From Flavobacterium sp. NKUCC04_CG (GTDB taxonomy: Bacteria > Bacteroidota > Bacteroidia > Flavobacteriales > Flavobacteriaceae), in contig NZ_JAHKRA010000006.1 in the NCBI RefSeq assembly GCF_019345525.1, positions 62,001 to 126,000 on the forward strand: 64,000 nt of DNA, given 5' to 3'. The position numbers and the translations under genes are program-made. This document shows positions 10,001 to 18,179 of this stretch, one piece after another. Below the pieces are notes generated by a model, which had not been told where the DNA came from, did not search any database, and worked only from the letters and a program-made list of their open reading frames with translations. Positions within the stretch are counted from its first letter, which is position 1. The number at the start of each line of letters is the position of its first letter.

Positions 10001-12006
10001 AACGGGTTATTCCATCTGAATTTTGCCGAATCACGAGTTACAGCATCTAAGTTAAAGGTCGTTGGCACAGCACATGTCAATGCTCTCAAATCTATATTGT
10101 CAATGGCCGCTGGAGGTTGATTTCCTAATGTACGGTTATTAACCCATTCGAATACCAATCTACCGCGTTGTCCAGATAAATTTAAATTCGCAACTTGAAA
10201 TTCTATATTCTCCCTAGTAAAATCGGTTTTATTATTATATGCATCTGTTCCAATTCTAACTCTATTTGCTGCTGCTGTAATCGGTGTTCCTGAAGTAGGA
10301 ACAAAATCGATAGGTACCATCCAGATTCTAAAATAATCAAAACGCTGTGCAGCAGTAAAGCCTTCTCCAAAACATTTCCAATCAAAGCTCAGACTTAATT
10401 CCGTTACCCCTGTATTGATTTGAATGTCTCTATAAGCATGCGATGCCGCTTCTTGATTTAAGGTGTACTCATAAGTGGTACCTGCATCTCTAGAAACATA
10501 TAACGATTTTGTACCACGACTATTAACCGCTGTGCCTACTGCCCATTTATTGGTTTGAAGAGAGGTTTCAGTGCTGTTTAAATTCCAGCCATGAGTACCT
10601 TCAAAACCTTCAACATAAGGTAATTGTTGCGGAACTTGTCCCGTAGTAAACACTGCTGGACCAACCCAAAAACTCTTATTTGTAGCGGCACATTTTGTTC
10701 TTACCCAAGCATAATATTTTGTATTTGGAGTTAACCCTTGTAAATCCAGACGGTTTGCAGTAATATTTTCCGTTATAGCCGCTTGATTATCGTAGATAAT
10801 CGGATTGGGATCAGAAGTATAATACACTTCATAATTAGGAGTCAAAGAAGTGATTCCTGTCCAATTCAAACGAACCGAATTTTCTGTTAAGTCAGAAGTT
10901 GTTAGATTTGTTGGCGCTACACAAGTAACATTTTTAATGTCTATATTATCGATTGCTGCAGGTGGTTGATTTCCATCAGTAGCATCATTACGCCATTCGA
11001 AAACCAATTTCACTGTTTGTCCGGCAAACTGATTTAAATTAGCTACTAAATTTTCTCTTAAGAAAACAGCATTGTTGTTAAATTCGCGAGCTCTTAATAA
11101 AATACCTCCACTTGTAGTCGAAATCAAGGTTCCTGTAGTGGGAACAAAAGTTTCTGGTACAACCCAAACTTTAAAATAATCCAAAGCGGGATTTGGAAGA
11201 AAACCATCTCCTTTACATATCCAATCAAAAGAAACGCTTACATCTTGAGTCCCTGCAGGAACAATTATTTTTTTACTAGCATGTGTAACTTGTAAACCCG
11301 AAAGGTTATACAAGTGAGAAACCCCATTATCTCTAGAAATATACAAAGATTTTAATCCTGTAGATTTCACAGCTGTATCAACATACCATCTATTAACATG
11401 AGCTCCAGTTCCAAATTCAAAACCGTGATTAATGCTTTCAAAACCTTCCGTATAAGGTATACTAGCAAAGGTTGTAAAACTCATAGAACCCAACCAATCA
11501 CCTTTTACTATGTCTACCGTTGTTCCTGTAGTAATACTACAACTAGAACGAACCCATACAAAATAGGTGGTATTATTTGTTAGCCCATTTAAGGTAGTGT
11601 TTAATCCAACAACATCAGCTACAGTCGGAACTGTGGCTACAGTTGGCACTGTGGCTACCGTAGAGTAATATACATCATATTTTGCACCCACACTAACGGA
11701 ACCTGTCCAAGTTATACGTGCAGAATTGTGCGTCAAACCATCAAATAACAAAGCTGTGGGGGGCGCACAAGCCGGATCTAGTAATAGAACATCCAGCGCA
11801 TTCCACAAATTCACAGCTGCCTCTCCACTAAAATACTGCTGTAATTTTAATTGAGGATCATAAGACCTTGCGGACCAACTCCAACGAATAACTTCAGAGG
11901 AAGCCGCTGTAGAATCTAAATTAAGTCCTGTAATGCTACTGTTTCTGTTGGCGAAGCAACAAAAAGTCAGTAGGAATACCGCTATTAATAATGTAATTTT
12001 TCTCAT
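7048..12006 (-). CDS. Giant T9SS type B adhesin (Fn3, MAM-like and gliding C-terminal domains)
   Basis: 1652 residues with a signal peptide (about 1-20). Fibronectin-III modules (YEVYYTS ... YYAWVRTKC pattern) begin near 81, 362, 640 and 935. Three long MAM/jelly-roll-like modules lie between them; each starts P-Y-x-E-x-F-E, contains SFDWK or SFDWI, and ends QPPAAIDN. The C-terminal third has Ig/PKD-like beta modules. The last ~80 residues (PKGISPNGDGINDSFDL ... NRYGKKVY ... LPDGTYFYEI) are the gliding-motility-associated type B sorting domain, which directs export by T9SS. It is probably a cell-surface adhesin. It leads an operon with PorP/SprF and the OmpA/PD40 protein. Ligand unknown. Confidence 0.92.
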   Translation of the reverse strand: MRKITLLIAVFLLTFCCFANRNSSITGLNLDSTAASSEVIRWSWSARSYDPQLKLQQYFSGEAAVNLWNALDVLLLDPACAPPTALLFDGLTHNSARITWTGSVSVGAKYDVYYSTVATVPTVATVPTVADVVGLNTTLNGLTNNTTYFVWVRSSCSITTGTTVDIVKGDWLGSMSFTTFASIPYTEGFESINHGFEFGTGAHVNRWYVDTAVKSTGLKSLYISRDNGVSHLYNLSGLQVTHASKKIIVPAGTQDVSVSFDWICKGDGFLPNPALDYFKVWVVPETFVPTTGTLISTTSGGILLRAREFNNNAVFLRENLVANLNQFAGQTVKLVFEWRNDATDGNQPPAAIDNIDIKNVTCVAPTNLTTSDLTENSVRLNWTGITSLTPNYEVYYTSDPNPIIYDNQAAITENITANRLDLQGLTPNTKYYAWVRTKCAATNKSFWVGPAVFTTGQVPQQLPYVEGFEGTHGWNLNSTETSLQTNKWAVGTAVNSRGTKSLYVSRDAGTTYEYTLNQEAASHAYRDIQINTGVTELSLSFDWKCFGEGFTAAQRFDYFRIWMVPIDFVPTSGTPITAAANRVRIGTDAYNNKTDFTRENIEFQVANLNLSGQRGRLVFEWVNNRTLGNQPPAAIDNIDLRALTCAVPTTFNLDAVTRDSAKFRWNNPFVRPGSYELYHSTTQDMPITSTTPTVTGVTGTVHTITGLTTNTVYYVWLRSSCGTGANTSKSYWVGPLKIITTQVPAVLPYTEDFEQNFTEQNTWTSLFSDKVNKWFKGSAATAGVGNSMYISNNNGVNHTYTITREQVSHLYRDITIPANTVEILVSFDWKGIGEGTRLAPRDFLRVWLVPTEFIPVEGVRVSTTATLFGGVQVGEYDLASSSTLDYLNNLTGDFIQTNVEVNVRRYAGRDMRLLFEWVNDNARGTQPPAAIDNVGIKVVTCPSVKAKNIGLCANPEPTGSEFFWEPDGDETEWEVAAVPFDADLLEPLPADIVLVQNDIREHVFHNLIEGNTYSFFIRAVCGVDNKSIWTKVNYRIVFKRMAQALPFCAGDESLIFPNVDDTMGVPNLPNNIACLGQAPRPVWYYLKVRQDGDLLFDIIQNTSFDANGNPNGTGLDVDYVAFGPFESLRQACSETDLGPNLPRWENNNGLVPGTYYPRGNVVDCSYSGDPIERLNILNAKEGEIYAVLITNFRGSAGFIKLKQINAGAPGGGSTDCNFNCDVDLGKDKVLCDTDEYVIVAKVSTGGDTVGLVYNWFKDGEPMDPAVYFEDRITVTESGKYEVLVEKVDCIENPKDEVVIKFVKSFEGTVAGGIDSCDPDNNGVGQFDLKKFALNAINTDPNPGKMDLEYSYYNSILDAESNLDPIDVSGIYQSIAKTVFLKIKRKELSKCEKIFPVNLVVKPTLYPVVGFKYPAPICINNDMTIAPEFVTDFDMGGTFSSGASGVSINPKTGVIDVEKSAAGKHVITYTYSIPSDRCGETTIGTTEIEIFERFQITYDAECSGGEYKLRVVDLLQNIDMTTATYAWEGSDGFKSDKREIVIPGKGEYSVLLTTTDGCYETLKIELDRVDCMIPKGISPNGDGINDSFDLSRYVVNNLTIFNRYGKKVYSHGIGYTNQWTGQSDSGSALPDGTYFYEIVTSTETFTGWIQINK
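11618..11660 (-). repeat. 18-bp tandem repeat inside the first Fn3 module of the adhesin
   Basis: Units 11618-11635 and 11636-11653 differ at two bases and a partial third unit follows. They encode tandem TVATVP hexapeptides in a surface loop of the Fn3 module. This looks like a recent slippage duplication. Confidence 0.8.
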
Positions 12007-12450
12007 ATTTTGGATAACATAAAGATTAGTCTGGCTCCAAATATATAATATATATTTAGCTTTATATTAACAAAGAGTGTTAAAAAAACTAAAAATTTTA
12101 TTCAAATTGTTTAAACCGAGTTGCTTTCTCCGATAATAATACAGATATACACCCCCAAATATTACTCTTTTATTACTAAATCCTATTATTAATTAGATAG
12201 TTCATTAATAAAATCTACATAAACATTTCATAACACGTACTAACTTCGAATTCCTTTTGTCTTTTATAGGTTTGCATTAAATCGCTGTTTGATAAGGATG
12301 TAAAAGAAGTATTCGTTCCTATTTTAACATCCAAAAGGGCCTTGTAATTTCATTTTTACGACAACAAAAAATCGTTACTCCCTTTATATTTAAAAGTTAA
12401 TTCCCTATCCATCATTCTTTTTCCTTATTTTTGTAAGACAAACTCAGACT
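12007..12450. other. Intergenic region between the divergent adhesin operon and hflX
   Basis: 444 bp without a convincing gene. It holds a minus-strand -7 box for the adhesin operon (TATATTTG, 12045-12038) whose nearest upstream TTG (12073-12071) is 25 bp away, longer than usual. It also holds the hflX -7 box TAttTTTG at 12426-12433 and a stray plus-strand TAggTTTG at 12267-12274. No structured RNA was recognised. Confidence 0.5.
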
Positions 12451-13683
12451 ATGTTAGACAAAGAAGAAATAAATTTTGAACGTTCCGTGATTGTTGGTAT
12501 CATTACACAAAATCAAGATGAGGAAACGCTAAACGAATATTTAGAGGAATTAGAGTTTTTGACTTATACCGCTGGTGGAAAAGTAATCAAACGTTTCACC
12601 CAGAAAATGGAACAACCCAATCCCAAAACTTTTGTAGGTACGGGAAAAATGGAAGAGATTCATACTTACATCTTAGAAAACGATATCAGTACTTTAATCT
12701 TTGATGATGAATTAACACCGGCACAACAAAAAAACATCTCTAAAATAATCGATTGTAAGGTTTTGGACCGCACCAATCTAATCTTGGATATTTTTGCACA
12801 AAGAGCTCAAACCTCTTATGCCAGAACCCAAGTAGAATTAGCTCAGTTTCAGTATATACTACCTCGCTTGTCTGGTATGTGGACGCATTTGGAACGTCAA
12901 AGAGGGGGAATTGGAATGCGTGGACCTGGAGAAACGGAAATCGAAACGGATAGACGTATCGTTAGAGATCGAATTGCCTTGTTAAAAGACAAAATTAAGG
13001 TCATCGACAAACAGATGTCTATACAAAGAGGAAATCGCGGCGCTATGGTGCGTGTTGCTTTGGTTGGCTATACCAATGTTGGTAAATCTACTTTGATGAA
13101 TGCTATTGGAAAAAGCGAAGTTTTTGTAGAAAATAAATTATTCGCGACTCTTGATACCACCGTTAGAAAAGTAGTTATAGGGAATTTGCCTTTCTTGCTT
13201 TCCGATACTGTAGGTTTTATCCGAAAACTACCAACACAATTGGTCGAATCCTTTAAAAGCACGTTAGACGAAGTCCGAGAAGCTGATTTATTATTACATG
13301 TAGTAGATATTTCTCATCACGATTTCGAAAACCATATAGAGTCGGTAAATCTGATTTTAAAGGAAATCAAGAGCAACGACAAACCGATTATAATGGTTTT
13401 CAATAAGATTGATGCTTATGTACCGGAAGTGATTGAAGAAGATGATTTAATGACCGAAAGAACTTCAAAACACAACAGTATTGAGGATTGGAAAAAAACC
13501 TGGATGTCTAAAGTTGGAGCAGATAATGCCATCTTTATCTCAGCGACCAACAAGGAAAATTTCGAAGAGTTTAAAGAAAAAGTATATGAAACGGTTCGTA
13601 AAATTCACGTGACACGTTTTCCTTACAATAATTTATTATACCCAGACTTCAAAGATATTGAATGGGATACGGAAGAAGAATAA
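12451..13683 (+). CDS. hflX: GTPase HflX
   Basis: 410 residues. The N-terminal HflX domain includes the Gly-rich motif GGIGMRGPGETEIE (152-165), followed by a coiled segment and the G domain: G1 GYTNVGKS (206-213), G3 DTVG (252-255), G4 NKID (318-321). HflX binds the 50S subunit and splits stalled ribosomes. The length and motif order are normal for the family. It has its own -7 box 17 bp upstream and a strong terminator, so it is probably monocistronic. Confidence 0.96.
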   Translation: MLDKEEINFERSVIVGIITQNQDEETLNEYLEELEFLTYTAGGKVIKRFTQKMEQPNPKTFVGTGKMEEIHTYILENDISTLIFDDELTPAQQKNISKIIDCKVLDRTNLILDIFAQRAQTSYARTQVELAQFQYILPRLSGMWTHLERQRGGIGMRGPGETEIETDRRIVRDRIALLKDKIKVIDKQMSIQRGNRGAMVRVALVGYTNVGKSTLMNAIGKSEVFVENKLFATLDTTVRKVVIGNLPFLLSDTVGFIRKLPTQLVESFKSTLDEVREADLLLHVVDISHHDFENHIESVNLILKEIKSNDKPIIMVFNKIDAYVPEVIEEDDLMTERTSKHNSIEDWKKTWMSKVGADNAIFISATNKENFEEFKEKVYETVRKIHVTRFPYNNLLYPDFKDIEWDTEEE

Positions 13684-13709
13684 AAAAGGGGCTTGTGGCC
13701 CCTTTTTTT
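13683..13709 (+). terminator. Terminator of hflX
   Basis: GGGGC (13688-13692) pairs with GCCCC (13698-13702), extended by A5/T5 pairing and followed by T7. The A-run on the other side allows use by the convergent DUF3078 gene too. Confidence 0.85.
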
Positions 13710-13732
13710 ATAATTTATATTTTGAATGCCGA

Positions 13733-14584
13733 TTAAAAAGTATAGTTTAAGCCCACTCCAACAGCTTGTCTGATTTGAAATCCTTGATAAGAATTATCGT
13801 CATAGATTGTTTGTAGCGCAAAATTGGTAGATAGATATTTGTTGATTTTTAAAACCACGTTCAATTGGTAGTCTATATCTACATTTTGAGGGTCTTCTAA
13901 ATAATTAGAATATAAATTCAAGATATTTTCAACAGTAACATTCTCCATTAAAGTTGCTTTGTAATATCCAGAGATTGATGCTCCCAACTCATATCTCATA
14001 TTATCTCCTTGTTCCACACCAAAGGCAGGTGCAAATTCCGTGAAATGGTCATGAACAAAAATAAATTTAGAAGTTGCCGGTGCAAAATTTACTTTTAAAT
14101 TATCTGATTTTTTCCACAACATACCGGGACCTATTTGCAAATAGGCCGGTGAAAAGAAATGCGAATTTCTAACTTCTTTATCATTTGGATCCATACCTGC
14201 ATCCATTTGAGTTTTAAAGTTTAAGAATGCAGAGTAAAACCAATTTCCTGAGGCTTTTTTACCTACTAAAGAGTTGAATTCAAAACGATCATCTGTTTTT
14301 TGAGAATCACTACCCTTGATTTTTGAAATACCATAGTTGACTTGAATTTTATTATCCCAATTCCAATCCTCACTTTTGTAATTAATATCGTAATTAATTC
14401 CCAAAGTTCCGGCAAAGTTATTGTCTCCACCTGCTTGCCAATTGGTAAAACTAGACTGATTCCCCAATAAGGAAAAAGTTCCTTTAGAAGTCCACGGTCC
14501 AACTTGAGAATCTGATACAACTTCTTGAGCGTTAGCTCCAAACATAGCGAAGAGCACCATCAAACTAAATGTAATTTTTTTCAT
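13733..14584 (-). CDS. DUF3078 outer-membrane-like protein
   Basis: 283 residues with a signal peptide ending near GANAQ. The mature part opens with WTSKGTFSLLGNQSSFTNW and AGGDNNFAGT, the hallmark of DUF3078, and continues as alternating amphipathic strands ending in an aromatic residue (LNYTF), which suggests a small outer-membrane beta-barrel. The function is unknown. It is the last gene of the sufS-sufE-sufT-DUF2480 block, about 60 bp after DUF2480. In relatives DUF3078 often trails the suf operon (from memory); whether it has an Fe-S role is not known. Confidence 0.85.
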   Translation of the reverse strand: MKKITFSLMVLFAMFGANAQEVVSDSQVGPWTSKGTFSLLGNQSSFTNWQAGGDNNFAGTLGINYDINYKSEDWNWDNKIQVNYGISKIKGSDSQKTDDRFEFNSLVGKKASGNWFYSAFLNFKTQMDAGMDPNDKEVRNSHFFSPAYLQIGPGMLWKKSDNLKVNFAPATSKFIFVHDHFTEFAPAFGVEQGDNMRYELGASISGYYKATLMENVTVENILNLYSNYLEDPQNVDIDYQLNVVLKINKYLSTNFALQTIYDDNSYQGFQIRQAVGVGLNYTF

Positions 14585-14647
14585 TTTCTTGAGTTTTTTA
14601 TACTCAAAGCTAGTATTTTCCTATAAAACAAACAAATTTCTTTTGAA

Positions 14648-15157
14648 TTAAACTTTTTTCTTAAAAATAGGAACTGCCGAACAAGCTTCACCAAACATCA
14701 CAGATCGAGCGTGTTTCATCAATTTTTGAGTCGCCAAAACATAAGCTTCTTCTGGAATATCATGTTTAGAACAACCTTTGACAATCGTTGCTTTCCCATC
14801 GTATTCCGAATAATCCACTTGTTGTAATAAATCTTGGAAAAGAGCGCTTTCTAAATGTTTACGATCACCCAAAAAAACTTGTTTGGCGATCGGTTGCAAA
14901 TAGCTGGTTACCAACATAAATGCCCAGGCGGGCAAAATCGCATCTGTAGCACAATACAAAGCGACATAAGCATCAGAAAAAACACTCCAATCATGATCTT
15001 TTAAGGCAGCACGAAATTCTTTTTCACGCAATATAAACCCCTCATAAAGCCATTTTGAAATATCCAGTTCCATGCGCGGATTGGAGGGATATAGATCCTC
15101 CATATCAAACACCATCAAAGCACTATTGGCCACTTTATTTACAATTTCTCCTTCCAT
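14648..15157 (-). CDS. DUF2480 family protein (suf-linked)
   Basis: 169 residues, soluble, no signal peptide. The start EIVNKVANSALMVFDMEDLYP and the SDAYVALYCATDAILPAWAFM block are characteristic of DUF2480. The family occurs in Bacteroidetes next to suf genes. Here it starts 2 bp after the sufT-like stop, so it is in the same operon and probably takes part in Fe-S assembly or delivery; the biochemical role is unknown. Cys residues at the YCATD and GCSKHD motifs could be looked at as ligands. Confidence 0.88.
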   Translation of the reverse strand: MEGEIVNKVANSALMVFDMEDLYPSNPRMELDISKWLYEGFILREKEFRAALKDHDWSVFSDAYVALYCATDAILPAWAFMLVTSYLQPIAKQVFLGDRKHLESALFQDLLQQVDYSEYDGKATIVKGCSKHDIPEEAYVLATQKLMKHARSVMFGEACSAVPIFKKKV

Positions 15158-15159
15158 AA

Positions 15160-15483
15160 CTACAACATTCCCAATTCTAACTTAGCCTCTTCACTCATCA
15201 AGTCTTTAGTCCAAGTTGGATCGAAAGTCAATTCAACTTCCACGGCCTTTACATGTTCTACAGACCGTACTTTTTCTTCCACTTCTCGGGGCAATGTTTC
15301 AGCGACTGGACAGTTTGGCGAAGTTAAAGTCATCAATACTTTAACGTCGTAGTTCTCATTGACGAAAACGTCGTAGATCAATCCTAATTCGTATATATCT
15401 ACCGGTATTTCAGGGTCAAAAATCGTTTTTAACACCCTTACAATACGCTCTCCTAATTCTTGTACATTAATTTCGTTTTCCAT
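15160..15483 (-). CDS. SufT-like Fe-S assembly protein (DUF59/MIP18 family)
   Basis: 107 residues covering one DUF59/MIP18 domain: VRVLKTIFDPEIPVDIYELGLIY (about 15-37) and MTLTSPNCPVAETLPREVE (about 51-69), the latter carrying the conserved Cys of the family. These proteins help mature Fe-S proteins. It starts 2 bp after sufE ends and stops 2 bp before DUF2480, so the genes are tightly coupled. Confidence 0.9.
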   Translation of the reverse strand: MENEINVQELGERIVRVLKTIFDPEIPVDIYELGLIYDVFVNENYDVKVLMTLTSPNCPVAETLPREVEEKVRSVEHVKAVEVELTFDPTWTKDLMSEEAKLELGML

Positions 15484-15485
15484 TT

Positions 15486-15905
15486 TTATTTATTTGCTTG
15501 AAAGGCTAATGAATACATTTTTATTTGTTTTATCATCGATACCAATCCGTTGGCACGTGTAGGCGAAAGATGCTCTTTCAACCCAATTTCGTCGATAAAA
15601 TCCATTTGGGCATTAAAGATATCTTGAGGTGTTTGACCGGAAAAAGTTCGTATCAAAATAGCGATAATACCTTTGGTCAAGATGGCATCGCTGTTGGCTG
15701 TAAAATATACTTTGCCGTCTTTGTAGTCAGCATGCAACCAAACTTTAGATTGGCAACCCTTAATCAAGTTGTCTTCGGTTTGATATTTTTCTTCTATAAT
15801 CGGCAGGCTTTTCCCCAACTCAATCATATATTCATAACGTTGCATCCAGTCTTCAAACATGGAGAACTCTTCGACTATTTCCTTTTGTATTTCTTGTATG
15901 CTCAT
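15486..15905 (-). CDS. sufE: Cysteine desulfuration protein SufE
   Basis: 139 residues, normal for SufE. The sulfur-accepting Cys51 is in NLIKGCQSKVW, the same position as in the E. coli protein. SufE takes persulfide from the SufS active-site Cys and passes it to the SufBCD scaffold. It sits 16 bp downstream of sufS in the same operon. Confidence 0.95.
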   Translation of the reverse strand: MSIQEIQKEIVEEFSMFEDWMQRYEYMIELGKSLPIIEEKYQTEDNLIKGCQSKVWLHADYKDGKVYFTANSDAILTKGIIAILIRTFSGQTPQDIFNAQMDFIDEIGLKEHLSPTRANGLVSMIKQIKMYSLAFQANK

Positions 15906-15921
15906 TTTTTTTTACTTTGTT

Positions 15922-17136
15922 TTATGACAACATCTGTTTTGCTTTTTTTACAGCTTCGACCAAAACATCGATTTCTTCTTTGGTGTTGTAAAAACTAAAA
16001 GAAGCTCGAACTGTTCCTGGAATGTCGAAGAAGTTCATTATAGGCTGCGTACAGTGATGTCCTGTCCTCACGGCAACGCCAAGTTTATCAACTATAACGC
16101 CAATATCGTAGGGATGAATTCCCTCAATGTTGAATGAAATTACCGCAGCTTTTTCCGCAGCTGTACCAACAATATGAAGTCCCTCAATCTGCAATAACTG
16201 CTTCGTTCCATATTCCAACAATTCTTTCTCGTAGGCCGCTATCTGGTCAAATCCAATATTATTCATATAATCGATTGCAACTCCCAGTACAATTCCACCA
16301 GCGATATTTGGAGTTCCCGCTTCAAATTTATGAGGCAAACAAGCATAAGTGGTTTTCTCAAATGTAACCTCTTTAATCATTTCACCACCTCCTTGATAGG
16401 GAGGTAATTTATTTAACCATTCTTCTTTACCATATAAGATTCCCGTCCCCGTTGGTCCGAAAACCTTATGTCCCGAAAAAACATAAAAATCACAATCTAA
16501 GGCCTGAACATCAGGCTTTATATGCGGTGTGGCTTGAGCTCCATCGACTAATACAGCCGCTCCCACTTCATGTGCTTGATCGATAATATACTTTATCGGA
16601 TTAACTGTTCCCAAAGCATTGGATACATGTGTTACCGCAACTACCTTGGTATTTGAATTTAATAATCTATCAAATTCTTCCAAAATCAATTCCCCCTTTT
16701 CATTCATTGGAATCACCTTTAGCACGGCTCCTGTGCGCTCGCATAAAAATTGCCAAGGCACTATATTGGAATGGTGCTCCATAGCAGAAATCAATACTTC
16801 ATCGCCTGCTTTTAAAAGGCTCCCAAATCCGTGTGCTACTAAATTAATACCAAATGTAGTCCCGGAGGTGAAAAGCACCTCATAAACACTTTTAGCGTTG
16901 ATATGACGCTGAATCTTTAAACGAGACTCTTCATAAGCATCCGTAGCTAACTGGCTTAAAGTGTGAACACCTCGGTGTATATTGGCGTTTATAGTACTGT
17001 AGTAGGTTTCAATAGCATCTAATACTAGCTGTGGTTTTTGAGCTGTTGCCCCATTGTCAAAATAAACCAACTGCTTACCGTTCACCTGTTGGCTTAAAAT
17101 TGGGAAATCGGCTCTTATGGATTGAATATCTAACAT
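15922..17136 (-). CDS. sufS: Cysteine desulfurase SufS
   Basis: 404 residues from the ATG at 17136. A longer reading from a TTG at 17157 would overlap a -7 box at 17155-17162, so the ATG is preferred. PLP-binding Lys224 is in SGHKVFGPTG and the persulfide Cys362 is in RTGHHCTQP, nearly the same numbers as E. coli SufS (226 and 364). It removes sulfur from cysteine for Fe-S assembly with SufE. It heads a five-gene operon (sufS, sufE, sufT-like, DUF2480, DUF3078), detached from sufABCD, which lies about 17 kb away on the same strand. Confidence 0.96.
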   Translation of the reverse strand: MLDIQSIRADFPILSQQVNGKQLVYFDNGATAQKPQLVLDAIETYYSTINANIHRGVHTLSQLATDAYEESRLKIQRHINAKSVYEVLFTSGTTFGINLVAHGFGSLLKAGDEVLISAMEHHSNIVPWQFLCERTGAVLKVIPMNEKGELILEEFDRLLNSNTKVVAVTHVSNALGTVNPIKYIIDQAHEVGAAVLVDGAQATPHIKPDVQALDCDFYVFSGHKVFGPTGTGILYGKEEWLNKLPPYQGGGEMIKEVTFEKTTYACLPHKFEAGTPNIAGGIVLGVAIDYMNNIGFDQIAAYEKELLEYGTKQLLQIEGLHIVGTAAEKAAVISFNIEGIHPYDIGVIVDKLGVAVRTGHHCTQPIMNFFDIPGTVRASFSFYNTKEEIDVLVEAVKKAKQMLS

Positions 17137-17154
17137 CTTATGTTCAATTTTATA

Positions 17155-17202
17155 CAAAGTTAGTGTTTGTAATCACACCTACTAATATTTAAAGCAAAGA
17201 TA
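17155..17202 (-). promoter_or_regulatory. Two -7 boxes upstream of sufS
   Basis: On the minus strand TAACTTTG (17162-17155) and TATCTTTG (17202-17195) both fit TAnnTTTG. No TTG stands at the usual distance from either. The nearer one would give a leader of about 10-15 nt. They suggest that the sufS block is transcribed on its own. Confidence 0.5.
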
Positions 17203-17220
17203 GCTATTCCCCAAACTATA

Positions 17221-17286
17221 AATTAAAATTTTAATTTAAAATTAATCTAATTATATTTTATAACTCAATAAAAAAATCTAGATTTG
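17221..17286 (+). promoter_or_regulatory. Palindrome and -7 box upstream of the heme operon
   Basis: AATTAAAATTTTAATT (17221-17236) is a perfect 16-bp palindrome. TAgaTTTG (17279-17286) is a -7 box 32 bp before hmuT. No proper -33 TTG is seen. The palindrome could be an iron-regulator site shared with divergent sufS, but its pure A/T content makes chance possible. Confidence 0.35.
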
Positions 17287-17318
17287 CCTTTATTTAGATT
17301 TAATTCAAATAGCGTTAT

Positions 17319-18179
17319 ATGAAAAACATGTTGACTATCGCACTTGCAACAGTGCTGTTTATTTCTTGCCAAGACAAGACAAAAAAAGATGATACAACCG
17401 AGATTAAGGAAGATGTAAAGATCGAAAAAATAATTTCACTCAACGGTGCAGTTACTGAAATATTGGCCGCATTAGGAGAAAGCACTAATATTGTTGGTGT
17501 AGATGTAACCAGCACTTATCCAGAGGACATCAAGCAAACCGCAAAAGATTTAGGTCATGTTCGTTCCCTTTCTTTGGAATCTATTATAGCCCTACAGCCT
17601 ACACTTATTTTTGCATCTGACAAGGATTTAAACGAAGATTTAAAAGCAAAAATCACCGCTTCTGGCATTCAATTGGAATTGGTAAAACAAGAATATTCTG
17701 AAAAAGGTACAGAACTAATGATTGAGCAAGTTGCTAAAAAATTAGGGAAAACCGACTATAAACACTTGACTGAGAAAATCAAAAGTGATTTAGCCCAGCT
17801 AAAACCGATTGAACCAAAACCCAAAGTGTTGTTTATCTATGCAAGAGGAGCTGGAACTTTAATGGTTGCCGGAACAGAAACACCTGTTGAAAAGATAATT
17901 GCCTTAGCGGGTGGTCAAAATGCTATAACAGAATTTAGCGACTACAAACCTTTGACTCCGGAATCTCTTATCAAAGGAAATCCAGACGTAATTTTATTGT
18001 TTACATCGGGACTTGAAAGCTTAGGCGGTATAGACGGTCTATTAAAAGTAGATGGTATTAACGCTACAAAAGCAGGAAAAAACAAAAAAATAATCGCTAT
18101 GGACGGCGAACTTCTTTCCGGTTTTGGACCGCGTTTGGGAACCGCAGCTATACAATTAAATGAATTATTGAGCAAATAA
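17319..18179 (+). CDS. hmuT: Heme ABC transporter substrate-binding lipoprotein HmuT
   Basis: 286 residues. The signal ends with lipobox LFISC (Cys17), so it is a lipoprotein. The mature part is a class III binding protein: IISLNGAVTEILAALGE (about 43-59) and GVDVTSTYP (about 65-73), typical of heme and corrinoid binders. It should pass heme to HmuU. It overlaps hmuU by one base. The heme assignment follows from the downstream HmuS gene; a B12 binder is the main alternative. Confidence 0.88.
   Translation: MKNMLTIALATVLFISCQDKTKKDDTTEIKEDVKIEKIISLNGAVTEILAALGESTNIVGVDVTSTYPEDIKQTAKDLGHVRSLSLESIIALQPTLIFASDKDLNEDLKAKITASGIQLELVKQEYSEKGTELMIEQVAKKLGKTDYKHLTEKIKSDLAQLKPIEPKPKVLFIYARGAGTLMVAGTETPVEKIIALAGGQNAITEFSDYKPLTPESLIKGNPDVILLFTSGLESLGGIDGLLKVDGINATKAGKNKKIIAMDGELLSGFGPRLGTAAIQLNELLSK

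Noticed and set aside
17221-17246. Fur box upstream of hmuT
   Set aside because: The palindrome is pure A/T and does not follow the GATAATGATwATCATTATC pattern, so it is kept only as an unassigned palindrome.
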